A stretch of DNA of 5,585 nt from NCBI GenBank assembly GCA_025453925.1, contig JALOPK010000235.1, positions 1 through 5,585 of the forward strand, read 5' to 3'. Each line of letters starts with the position of its first letter. The stretch's first letter is position 1. Below are positions 1 through 5,585 of the stretch, piece by piece. This DNA is from Candidatus Eiseniibacteriota bacterium (GTDB lineage Bacteria > JAFGKV01). A program made the position numbers and the translations under genes. The notes below the pieces were generated by a model. The model had not been told where the DNA came from and did no database searches. It saw nothing but the letters and a program-made list of their open reading frames with translations.

Positions 1-137
1 CCTTCCCGGTCTGCTTCGTAAGTACGCGGGCAGGCGGTGTTCCCGACGCTCCGCGATGGCGTGCAGTGCAACCTGCAGCGCCGTTTTCATCCTCTTCGGG
101 CGTCGCCGTTCGGCGTCATGACGACTCATACTAGAAT

Positions 138-160
138 AGTTGGGCGTTTGGGCCCCAACT
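138..160. repeat. Short inverted repeat, possible hairpin
   Basis: AGTTGGG at 138-144 is perfectly complementary to CCCAACT at 154-160, giving a 7-bp stem with a 9-base loop. There is no T tract on either side, so it is not a standard intrinsic terminator. Its left arm lies inside a 12-mer that recurs in the divergent gap at 4207-4218. Function unknown; a chance hairpin is quite possible in GC-rich DNA. Confidence 0.3.
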
Positions 161-473
161 GCGCTGAATGTGCGACACGAGTGCCCGGGACCCTCGGTGG
201 CCGCCGAGGATCGCCGGGGCGAGTGGAATTGGAGGATGTGTGATCCGATCGTGTCAATCACGGCCCCAGGGTTAAGGTGACCCTCGGATCTGAATGGGCC
301 GGAAGAAGCCCCGCCTCTCCCCTACCGTCGAGATGCGGGAGTGACCAGTCCGCTGACGCGGGTAATCCGAAACGGGGAGCAGGGAAGACTGGAAGCATGG
401 ATGGATGGGAGCGAGGCGGCAGTTGCGGCTGCTCGATGGCCCTGGTCAGCGGATGATCCCTGGAGCGGGGCAG

Positions 474-487
474 GCCGCATGTGCGGC
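474..487. repeat. 14-base inverted repeat just after the ATPase stop codon
   Basis: GCCGCA (474-479) and TGCGGC (482-487) are perfect inverse complements around a 2-base centre; as RNA this would fold as a 5-bp GC-rich stem with a 4-base loop. It lies 13 bases beyond the stop codon of the last gene of the leftward operon. It may protect the 3' end of the message or contribute to termination, but no U run follows in the leftward direction, so I do not call it a terminator. Confidence 0.35.
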
Positions 488-500
488 GACACGAGAAGCG

Positions 501-1271
501 TCAGGCGGACTCGCGCTCCCGGGCCTTCTTCGCGTCGTCGTCGGTCCAGGATGCGTACGCGTCAATGACCTCCGCCGCGGGGCCGTCGCGGCGGATCGCG
601 CCCTCGTCGAGCCATAGAGCCCTGCGGCAATGCCGCCTCAGGAATTCGTGGTCGTGAGAGGTCATGATAATGGTTCGGGGTGAGTCGGCCACACTTTGGA
701 AAAACGCCTCGCAACGCCGTGCGAAACCTTGGTCCACATACGCGAGGCTCTCATCGAAGATCATGAAGTCCGCCGGTGTCTGGAAGAAGACCGCCAGTGC
801 GAGCCTCTGGCGCTGTCCGAGCGAAAGATCCCGCAGAGGAGAGAACCTCGTCGCCTGGATGCCGGCGTCGTCGAGGATCTCCTCCAGTCTCGGCGTGAGG
901 AAGTCCCGCCCCATGCCATGCACCGCTCCGAACAGGTAGATGTTGTCGACCACGGAGAGGTCAGCGTTCTGCCCGATCCAGAACTTGAAGAGGGCCTTCG
1001 GCTCACCCACGATGCGCAGATCCCCCGCGGAGCGTTCGTAGATCCCCGTGAGGACGCGGAGAAGCGTCGTCTTTCCGGATCCATTCTTCCCGACCAACGC
1101 CAGCTTCTCCCCTTCCGAGACATCGAACGAAAGGTCGCGCAATGCCCACAGCTCCCTTTTGAGCGCTTGTCGCATCACGAGCGCCCGCAGGACCCGGAAC
1201 GTCGTCCTCTGCTGCTTCAGCACCAGGAAGCGTTTCGAAAGGTGCCGTACCCGTACGCACGCCGTGTTCAT
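501..1271 (-). CDS. ABC-2 polysaccharide exporter, ATP-binding subunit (Wzt/TagH-like, short form)
   Basis: This 256-residue ATPase should power export of a lipid-linked glycan across the inner membrane through the permease encoded just upstream. Visible motifs in order: Walker A GKNGSGKTT (61-69), candidate Q-loop Gln101, signature LSLGQ (149-153), Walker B FMIFDE (169-174), D-loop ending at Asp180, and switch His206 in TSHD. The N-terminal stretch before Walker A (about 18-45) is longer than in generic importers, as is usual in the Wzt/TagH group. The protein ends soon after the nucleotide-binding domain with a charged tail, so the carbohydrate-binding domain of long Wzt proteins is absent. 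The ATG overlaps the permease stop as ATGA and has GGAG five bases upstream (1277-1280), which fixes the start. The frame stays open further upstream through the permease gene, but that part is antiframe sequence. The specific substrate cannot be read from the sequence. Confidence 0.93.
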   Translation of the reverse strand: MNTACVRVRHLSKRFLVLKQQRTTFRVLRALVMRQALKRELWALRDLSFDVSEGEKLALVGKNGSGKTTLLRVLTGIYERSAGDLRIVGEPKALFKFWIGQNADLSVVDNIYLFGAVHGMGRDFLTPRLEEILDDAGIQATRFSPLRDLSLGQRQRLALAVFFQTPADFMIFDESLAYVDQGFARRCEAFFQSVADSPRTIIMTSHDHEFLRRHCRRALWLDEGAIRRDGPAAEVIDAYASWTDDDAKKARERESA

Positions 1272-2080
1272 GCCCGCTCCATTGCTGCGCCCTCGAGGCC
1301 GAGAAACGTCATGTAGCCGGCGGAAAACACGACGACGCCGAGTAGCAGGCAATGGCCGTAAACGAACGCACTCACCTGCCCCCCATCGATGAAGACCGCG
1401 CGGAAGGCGGTGAGAAATGGGGCAAGGGGGTTCAGGAAGTAGATGAGCCTGCGAGCGGCAAGGGACATGCTCTCGGGAGTGTAGAAGACCGGAGTGGCAA
1501 AGAACAGAAGTCTTGATGCCAGCGTCCAGACGTACTCGATGTCCCGGGCGAAACAGTAGAGAAGGGAGACGATCAGGCCTACACCCAGCACGAAGGCAAG
1601 GAAGGCGGCGAGAAGGGGCACGATGAGAAGGACCGATTTCCACGTGAAGAAACCGTAGAGCAGGCTGATCACCACGCACAGGAGGAGCTCGAACGTGAGT
1701 CTGTAGGCGTGGAGCGACATAGAAGTGAGGACGAGACTCTCCCGGAGGATGGTTGAGTTCAACGCAACATCCCGGTTCACAAAGAACACTTTGACCATGT
1801 GCGTGGTGGTGGTGACGAAGAAACTCACCGGCAGGATCCCGAGAAGAAGATACAGCGGGTAGGCCCTCACATCGCTGCCGAAACGCTTGCTGAACACGAA
1901 GTACATCACGACAAGCGTAGCGCTCAGTCCGCTCAGGCTCCACAATCCTCCGAGCAGTGAACCGTAATCGCCCCCCTTGAGATTGACGCGCGCCAGCTCC
2001 AAGAGGATCAAGCGGTTGGAGCGGGAGAAGAATCTCCTCAACCGGGAGCCGAGGCGGTCGGAGAACTTCACCGCGCGCAT
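1268..2080 (-). CDS. ABC-2 type polysaccharide exporter, permease subunit (Wzm/TagG-like)
   Basis: This 270-residue integral membrane protein is the channel partner of the adjacent ATPase. By hydrophobicity I see about six membrane segments: roughly 42-64, 74-92, 125-145, 149-177, 183-200 and 236-262. An amphipathic, basic N terminus (about 8-34) precedes the first segment. The FLNPLAPF stretch followed by an arginine (about 215-227), before the last segment, is typical of ABC-2 permeases. I chose the ATG at 2080 because GGGAGG lies five bases upstream (2086-2091). A GTG at 2128 would add 16 charged residues and has no ribosome binding site. The chosen start overlaps the upstream glycosyltransferase by 13 bases, and the gene ends in an ATGA overlap with the ATPase. 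The pairing with an ATPase and GT2 genes points to glycan export rather than drug efflux; the precise glycan is unknown. Confidence 0.92.
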   Translation of the reverse strand: MRAVKFSDRLGSRLRRFFSRSNRLILLELARVNLKGGDYGSLLGGLWSLSGLSATLVVMYFVFSKRFGSDVRAYPLYLLLGILPVSFFVTTTTHMVKVFFVNRDVALNSTILRESLVLTSMSLHAYRLTFELLLCVVISLLYGFFTWKSVLLIVPLLAAFLAFVLGVGLIVSLLYCFARDIEYVWTLASRLLFFATPVFYTPESMSLAARRLIYFLNPLAPFLTAFRAVFIDGGQVSAFVYGHCLLLGVVVFSAGYMTFLGLEGAAMERA

Positions 2081-3075
2081 CCCGTCCTCCCGGAGGGGAG
2101 GGACTTCCTCCTTCTCCTCGAAATCCACTCGCAGAAGAAGCCCGCCTTGTTGGAGGCCTCGAAGAGAAACATGAAGGGAAGGTAGAGGAAGGAACGGCCG
2201 AGAGATCCGGGCTGTCCGGTCCTCCGGAGAGCCCAGCAGAGAGCCAGAGATTTCACCTTGACCCCCTGGCTGACGAGCTCCCGGAGGTTCACTGGATCTT
2301 CGGAGTACTTCGCATAGTAATGCCAGCGGAATCGCCCGCTTTCAAAGCAGGTTTTGACCGAGGCCGCGAGGTTTGAAGAATAGCGGTGGCGTATCAGAGG
2401 GATTGGCACATAGTGCACGAGGATCCCCTTCATGCGGAGACGCCTGGTGAACTCAGTGTCCTCAGCCCTGAGAAATGACTCATCGAAGAGCCCTACCTCG
2501 TCGAACACCTCCCTTGCGATGGCCGCCGCTCCTGCCGCTTCCAGGCCGTGGTCGACGGTGTGCCGCTCCTCTGTGTTGAACTCCTTCCACAGGTGCTGGC
2601 ATCCGTCGGGAGTCGCCCCCTCCGAGAGGCGACGTTTGATGCTGGCTTCTCTGTAGGCGTGGGACACGCGGCTGACAAAGTCGTCGCCGGCTGACACGAT
2701 CTTGAACCGGACGACCTTGGCGGAAGGCTCCTTCCTGAAGAAGCTGATGATGGTCTTCGCGTAGTCCGGCGCGAGGAGGTAGTCGTCGGCCACGATGGCG
2801 ACGATGTCACCCGAGGCGCTTCGAATGCCCGTGTTCCTTGCCGCGGGGATCCCCTGGTGATCCTGGAAGCGGTACTCGACCCGTGGCCGCTCGGCCCGCA
2901 GCTCGTCAACCATGGCGCGGGTACCGTCCGTCGAGCCGTCATCCACCACGACGATCTCAAGGGGCACGCCTGGGTCGGACTGCTGAAAGAGCGACTCCAG
3001 ACAACCCCGGAGGAGGTCCTTGCGGTTGTACGTGAGCACGACGATGGAGAGCCCCCCGTGCGCCCTGTCACTCAA
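2068..3075 (-). CDS. GT2 family glycosyltransferase, TTG start
   Basis: A 335-residue enzyme predicted to transfer a sugar from a nucleotide donor to a growing glycan on the cytoplasmic side of the membrane. The GT-A fold is evident from SIVVLTYNR (10-18), the nucleotide-binding VVVDDGSTDGT (42-52), AARNTGI (78-84), and the acceptor-side AEDTEF with the probable catalytic Glu205/Asp206. The DxD position reads VADDY (95-99), so the first Asp is Ala96. A hydrophobic patch near 295-308 could associate with the membrane but is too polar overall for a confident transmembrane call. Start choice: TTG at 3075, with GGAGG eight bases upstream inside a longer G-rich run. This overlaps the preceding glycosyltransferase stop by 8 bases. 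A longer version from a TTG at 3156 would add 27 residues with no GT2 similarity. Sugar and linkage cannot be assigned. Confidence 0.88.
   Translation of the reverse strand: MSDRAHGGLSIVVLTYNRKDLLRGCLESLFQQSDPGVPLEIVVVDDGSTDGTRAMVDELRAERPRVEYRFQDHQGIPAARNTGIRSASGDIVAIVADDYLLAPDYAKTIISFFRKEPSAKVVRFKIVSAGDDFVSRVSHAYREASIKRRLSEGATPDGCQHLWKEFNTEERHTVDHGLEAAGAAAIAREVFDEVGLFDESFLRAEDTEFTRRLRMKGILVHYVPIPLIRHRYSSNLAASVKTCFESGRFRWHYYAKYSEDPVNLRELVSQGVKVKSLALCWALRRTGQPGSLGRSFLYLPFMFLFEASNKAGFFCEWISRRRRKSLPSGRTGCAR
2086..2091 (-). promoter_or_regulatory. Ribosome binding site deciding the permease start
   Basis: On the minus strand GGGAGG ends five bases before the ATG at 2080, close to the ideal anti-16S match. 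It lies inside the longer GTG-initiated frame, and is the reason for preferring the internal ATG over the GTG at 2128. Confidence 0.6.
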
Positions 3076-4006
3076 CTCGGGACCCTCCCCCCTGGCGCGA
3101 GTCCGCAGGATTCCGCCCGGCGAAGATGGCGGCACACCGATGCCGTGCCCGCCCAACCGTCTCTCTCAGACGCCAGAATCGCATGCCGGCCCGCCAGCAC
3201 AGGCCGAGTATCACGGACAGATACCAGCACCTCCACCGGACCTTGCCCCATTGCGCTCTCTCTTCGGCCACCACCTTGGCCTCGCCGTACTTCTTTCGAA
3301 GAAGGTATTCCCCTTTGGTGTACCAGATCCGCTGCCTCACGAGGCTCAGGATGGAGGACCGGGGATCATGTTGGACGACAATGTCATCCGACTTGTACAC
3401 ATCGATGCCCTTTTCCTTGAGCCGGAGGTAGAGATCGAAGTCCTCTCGCGATGGGAGCGATTCGTCGAAGAGGGGATAGATCAACGCCAGGAGTGACCGC
3501 TTGATGGAGAAATTCCCCGAGGAGAGGCCGCACACCCTGTAGGGCGTTTCTCCCGCTCGGGTGAACACGGCGTCGTAGTAGTGGGCCCAAAGGGAAGCGA
3601 TCGGGTCGGTACGCGAGGTGACGGACATGCCGTTGAGCACCAGCACTCCCGGGTTCTCGTCATGGATACGGCGGGTTTCTCTCAGGAAGTCCTCCCGCAC
3701 AATGCAGTCGTCATCGAGGAACGCGATGATATCGCCGGTTGCAAGGGCCAACCCTGTGTTCCTGGCCGCACTCGGACCTCGATTGCTCTCCAGGCGGTGA
3801 AGTCTGATCCGCCGCAGGGGATGACCATGGACGAGGCTCCGCACTTTGTCGGAGACGGCCCGATGGCTCCCGTCGTCGACGATGATGACGTCCGCCTGTG
3901 TCGTCATCTCTTCGTTCCCTGACTGCGCCGCGAGTGACCGCAACAGCGCGGAGAGCGTTGAGAGACGGTTGTGGGTGGGGATGACAACCGATACTCGCGT
4001 GTTCAT
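3068..4006 (-). CDS. GT2 family glycosyltransferase, first gene of the leftward operon
   Basis: A 312-residue GT-A fold transferase, probably acting on a lipid-linked glycan at the inner face of the membrane. Motifs: VSVVIPTHNR (5-14), IIVDDGS (41-47), the GPSAARNTGLALATGD block (77-92), a full metal-binding DxD in LDDDC (97-101), SSGNFSIKR (162-170), and an ED-type acceptor motif REDFDLYLRL (187-196) with Glu188/Asp189. A His-Asp pair follows in VQHDP (211-215). The C terminus (about 258-292) is rich in Trp and Arg with a short hydrophobic patch, suggesting peripheral membrane contact. The ATG at 4006 sits immediately before the first beta strand of the fold; the longer TTG at 4051 would add 15 residues with no support. 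No strong Shine-Dalgarno precedes this ATG. The gene overlaps the next glycosyltransferase by 8 bases. Donor sugar unknown. Confidence 0.9.
   Translation of the reverse strand: MNTRVSVVIPTHNRLSTLSALLRSLAAQSGNEEMTTQADVIIVDDGSHRAVSDKVRSLVHGHPLRRIRLHRLESNRGPSAARNTGLALATGDIIAFLDDDCIVREDFLRETRRIHDENPGVLVLNGMSVTSRTDPIASLWAHYYDAVFTRAGETPYRVCGLSSGNFSIKRSLLALIYPLFDESLPSREDFDLYLRLKEKGIDVYKSDDIVVQHDPRSSILSLVRQRIWYTKGEYLLRKKYGEAKVVAEERAQWGKVRWRCWYLSVILGLCWRAGMRFWRLRETVGRARHRCAAIFAGRNPADSRQGGGSRVE
3084..3088 (-). promoter_or_regulatory. Ribosome binding site deciding a TTG start
   Basis: On the minus strand GGAGG, within a purine run at 3083-3092, ends eight bases before the TTG at 3075. This strong site lies inside the last codons of the upstream glycosyltransferase gene, consistent with translational coupling across the 8-base overlap. 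Confidence 0.6.
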
Positions 4007-4080
4007 ATTGGACTTGCCCCGGTTCGGTTGACGGTTGATGACTGGGGGCAACGGGCACCGCGTGGAGTGTCGTGCCTCCT

Positions 4081-4109
4081 CTCATACTCTGGGGGCGAGA
4101 GGTAGTCAA
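4081..4109 (-). promoter_or_regulatory. Sigma70-type promoter for the leftward glycan operon
   Basis: On the minus strand a -35 box TTGACT (4109 to 4104) and a -10 box TATGAG (4086 to 4081) are separated by exactly 17 bases. The boxes match the consensus at 5 of 6 and 4 of 6 positions. The predicted start of transcription is near 4074, giving a leader of about 70 bases before the ATG at 4006. It sits in the divergent gap, correctly placed for the four-gene operon. Sequence match only; the organism's sigma consensus is unknown. Confidence 0.5.
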
Positions 4110-4261
4110 GGGCGGAATGCCGGCGGCCTGGGCGTTTCCGGGGCACGCAGACTCCTTCCGCGAGATCGGCTGTCCGGATCGAGTCGGTCCCGTGTGGGGA
4201 GAGCGCGTTGGGCGTTTGTGGGAAGCGGGATGCTGCGTTCGCCCTTTGAAACGGCCTCCCA

Positions 4262-4270
4262 TGGTATGAA
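4262..4270 (+). promoter_or_regulatory. Candidate extended -10 promoter for the rightward glycosyltransferase
   Basis: TGG followed by TATGAA forms an extended -10 element about 37 bases before the ATG at 4307. A TTGAAA at 4246-4251 is only 13 bases away, too close for a normal -35, so the case rests on the TG extension. Transcription would begin near 4277, at the left arm of an inverted repeat. Confidence 0.3.
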
Positions 4271-4275
4271 TCACG

Positions 4276-4290
4276 TCTGCTGTGAGCAGA
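4276..4290. repeat. 15-base inverted repeat between promoter and ribosome binding site
   Basis: TCTGCT (4276-4281) and AGCAGA (4285-4290) are perfect inverse complements around GTG. If the extended -10 upstream is real, this lies at or just after the transcription start and ends only five bases before the ribosome binding site at 4296. It could be an operator for a dimeric regulator or a small leader hairpin. A 3-base loop with a 6-bp stem is modest and may be chance. Confidence 0.35.
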
Positions 4291-4306
4291 AACTTGAAGG
4301 GTGCTG

Positions 4307-5362
4307 ATGGATTCAGCCCGAGTCTCTGACCCAACCGTTTCCGTCGTGATGCCCCTGCACCATGGCTCGATTCGCTGTTTCGAGGCTCTCCAGAGCGCTG
4401 ACCCGAGACCTGACGAGATCATCGTGGTGGGAGACGGGGCCCCCGAGTCGATGGTGGAGCGGGCTCGGCAATACGGGTTTCGTACCCTCGTCACGCCGGT
4501 GCAGAGCGGCCCCGCGGCTGCCCGAAATCTGGGAGCCCGGCACGCACAGGGCGCCGTGCTCTGTTTCGTCGATGATGACGTGGCGCTCTCGCAAAACGCC
4601 ATCGGGCTGATCAGAGAGTTCTTCGCGAGTGCTTCGGAGGATGTCGCCGCAGTGCTCGGGTCATACGATGAAGAGGCTTCCGCCACAAACTTCGCCTCCC
4701 AATACAAGAATCTTCTTCAGCACTATGTCCATCAGCAGGCGCGAGAGGAAGGATTCACCTTCTGGACCGCGTGCGGAGCCATCAGGCGAGACGTATTCCT
4801 GAGCCTTGGCGGGTTCCAGGAGCACTATCGAACACCGAGCATCGAGGACATCGCGTTCGGGTACCGTCTGCGACGGGCAGGGTACCGAATTCGCGTCAGC
4901 AGAACGCTCCAGTGCAAACATCTGAAACGCTGGACCCTTCTTTCCCTCTTCAGATCAGACTTCTTTCGTCGGGCCCTTCCGTGGACTGATCTGATCCTGA
5001 GTGCCGGGCGATTCGATGACGATCTCAACATATCTGCGGTGAACCGCTGGAAGGTCGTGATTGCGTATGGGCTGCTTCTCTCCTGCGTGTTGAGTGCGTC
5101 TGCGTTCGCGTGGAGGGCATCGGCGAGCATTCTGGCGGTGACACTGGTGATCCTGGACAGGGGACTGTACCGGCTCTTCTTCCGGAAGCGGGGCATGTCG
5201 TTTGCGCTCCGCGGCATCCTTTGGCATTGGTTCTCCTACCTGTACAGTGGGGCGGCTTTCTGCTTCGGAGTCGTTCGGTTCGTGGCTGTTCGCGTGACTG
5301 CGCTGAATGCCCATCGCGTCATCGGGCCTGAGGACAAGGGGCCTCGAGCCGAGACCTCATGA
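4307..5362 (+). CDS. GT2 family glycosyltransferase with C-terminal membrane segments
   Basis: A 351-residue protein: a GT-A domain of about 235 residues followed by a hydrophobic tail. Motifs: VSVVMPLHHG (11-20), nucleotide-binding VVGDGAP (40-46) in which Gly42 replaces the usual first Asp, AARNLGARHAQG (71-82), metal-binding FVDDD (87-91), GAIRRDVFLSLGGF (157-170) and the acceptor-side SIEDIAFGYRLRRAGYRI (178-195) with Glu180/Asp181. A KHLKRWTLLSLFRSDFFRRA block (204-223) is followed by probable membrane stretches near 250-270, 273-287 and 304-327. This layout, known in membrane-anchored GT2 enzymes that act on lipid-linked or lipid acceptors, suggests catalysis at the cytoplasmic membrane face. 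The start is the ATG at 4307, five bases after GAAGGG (4296-4301); a GTG at 4301 overlaps that site. The gene is divergent from the exporter operon and overlaps the next gene by ATGA. Donor and acceptor are unknown. Confidence 0.9.
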   Translation: MDSARVSDPTVSVVMPLHHGSIRCFEALQSADPRPDEIIVVGDGAPESMVERARQYGFRTLVTPVQSGPAAARNLGARHAQGAVLCFVDDDVALSQNAIGLIREFFASASEDVAAVLGSYDEEASATNFASQYKNLLQHYVHQQAREEGFTFWTACGAIRRDVFLSLGGFQEHYRTPSIEDIAFGYRLRRAGYRIRVSRTLQCKHLKRWTLLSLFRSDFFRRALPWTDLILSAGRFDDDLNISAVNRWKVVIAYGLLLSCVLSASAFAWRASASILAVTLVILDRGLYRLFFRKRGMSFALRGILWHWFSYLYSGAAFCFGVVRFVAVRVTALNAHRVIGPEDKGPRAETS

Positions 5363-5585
5363 CACTCGCCAACATCCCTTTCCGGTTGGAGGCGACGCGG
5401 AGTCGTGCCTTCCTCTTGGTGGCCCTTGCCTGCCTTGTCGGCGCAATTGTGAGCATTGCCGCCTATCGTACCGATCTCACCCGCTACGGCACCTGGGCCG
5501 ACCAAGCGAGCTACCTTTCCGCCGCCCTGAGCCTGGCCCATGATCACGATCTTCGATTTGAGGCAAAGGACCTTGACCGATTCGA
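5359..5585 (+). CDS. Integral membrane protein, N-terminal part; possible GT-C fold glycosyltransferase
   Basis: Only the first 75 codons lie in the window; the gene runs off the right edge. The ATG overlaps the preceding glycosyltransferase stop as ATGA, so the two are probably co-translated. A basic, short N terminus (1-16) precedes a clear membrane helix at about 17-36. The following segment includes YGTWADQASYLSAALSLAHD (43-62), with Asp48 four residues before Tyr52. An Asp in the first loop after TM1, followed by an amphipathic YLxxAxSLA helix, is characteristic of polyprenyl-phosphate-sugar-using GT-C enzymes (PMT/ArnT-like and related families). That would place its active site on the outer face of the membrane. 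The class assignment is an inference from a short fragment; a polymerase or an uncharacterised membrane protein are alternatives. That it is a real coding sequence is well supported by the overlap and the membrane helix. Confidence 0.75.
   Translation, partial: MTLANIPFRLEATRSRAFLLVALACLVGAIVSIAAYRTDLTRYGTWADQASYLSAALSLAHDHDLRFEAKDLDRF

Larger units (their letters stand above)
1..500. other. Gene-poor region downstream of the leftward operon
   Basis: I find no convincing gene here. The short plus-strand reading frames (GTG at 37; GTG at 341, running into the 3' end of the ATPase gene) have arginine-rich, low-complexity translations with no recognisable motif. A leftward frame opens at an ATG at 127-129 and stays open to the window edge (43 codons, arginine-rich, starting MSRHDAERRRP). 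It has no clear ribosome binding site and I cannot recognise it; it could be the start of a gene lying to the left, but support is poor. The region holds two short inverted repeats (138-160 and 474-487) and a 9-base direct repeat GACCCTCGG at 189-197 and 279-287. No T-rich intrinsic terminator was found. Confidence 0.6.

Noticed and set aside
1-129. Leftward partial reading frame starting at 129
   Set aside because: 43 open codons run to the window edge, but there is no good ribosome binding site and the translation is arginine-rich with no recognisable motif. It is too short to call; sequence to the left would decide.
229-257. Leftward TTGACA at 252-257 as a promoter
   Set aside because: The -35 match is perfect, but the positions 16 to 17 bases further on read CCTCCA or CTCCAA, nothing like a -10, and no supported gene follows.
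397-409. Tandem ATGG repeats
   Set aside because: Three short imperfect copies are too few to be a meaningful repeat.
341-568. Plus-strand GTG-started frame overlapping the ATPase end
   Set aside because: The translation is low-complexity, Arg/Ser-rich and unrecognisable, and it overlaps the opposite-strand ATPase gene by 68 bases.
696-1316. 206-codon plus-strand frame opposite the ATPase
   Set aside because: It is the antisense shadow of a gene with all ABC motifs intact, and its translation is charged and motif-free.
1272-1943. N-terminal extension of the ATPase reading frame
   Set aside because: The frame is open for 224 codons upstream of the ATG at 1271, but this stretch lies in another frame across the permease gene. 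Its translation is Arg/His/Pro-rich with no ABC features, and the ATG has its own GGAG site and ATGA overlap.
4020-4036. Three CGGTT units in the leader of the leftward operon
   Set aside because: The units are five bases long with uneven spacing, and no structure or known site matches; chance is likely.
3711-4334. 207-codon minus-strand frame spanning the divergent gap
   Set aside because: It overlaps the first leftward glycosyltransferase in another frame, crosses the divergent promoters and has a proline/arginine/serine-rich translation. It is a shadow of a GC-rich region.

Overview
The window is a GC-rich (roughly 60% by eye) bacterial surface-glycan locus. It holds five well-supported complete protein genes and one gene cut by the right edge. 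Tight gene packing, GTG/TTG start codons and Shine-Dalgarno motifs mark it as bacterial. An ABC-2 polysaccharide exporter beside several GT2 glycosyltransferases suggests O-antigen, capsule or cell-wall glycan synthesis. Nothing seen here fixes the phylum.

Layout: positions 1-500 contain no convincing gene. From 4006 down to 501 a leftward operon carries two GT2 glycosyltransferases (3068-4006 and 2068-3075), an ABC-2 permease (1268-2080, Wzm/TagG-like) and an ABC ATPase (501-1271, Wzt/TagH-like). The junctions overlap by 8, 13 and 4 bases, so the four genes are almost certainly co-transcribed and translationally coupled. A 300-base divergent gap (4007-4306) holds a good sigma70-type promoter for the leftward operon and a weaker extended -10 for the rightward one. 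On the right, a membrane-anchored GT2 (4307-5362) overlaps by ATGA the start of an integral membrane protein (from 5359, incomplete) whose N terminus looks like a GT-C fold sugar transferase.

Likely joint role (inference): the soluble GT2 enzymes extend a lipid-linked glycan on the inner face of the membrane and the permease/ATPase pair exports it. The rightward genes probably add further sugars, or modify the glycan, at the membrane. The ATPase is short and lacks the C-terminal carbohydrate-binding domain found in Wzt proteins that recognise a finished chain end. No CRISPR array, mobile element, tRNA, rRNA or toxin-antitoxin pair was seen. The window looks like a divergent version of a known system rather than a clearly new one. 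The most worthwhile points are the divergent motifs of the ATPase, the altered DxD site of one GT2, and the architecture of the divergent control region.
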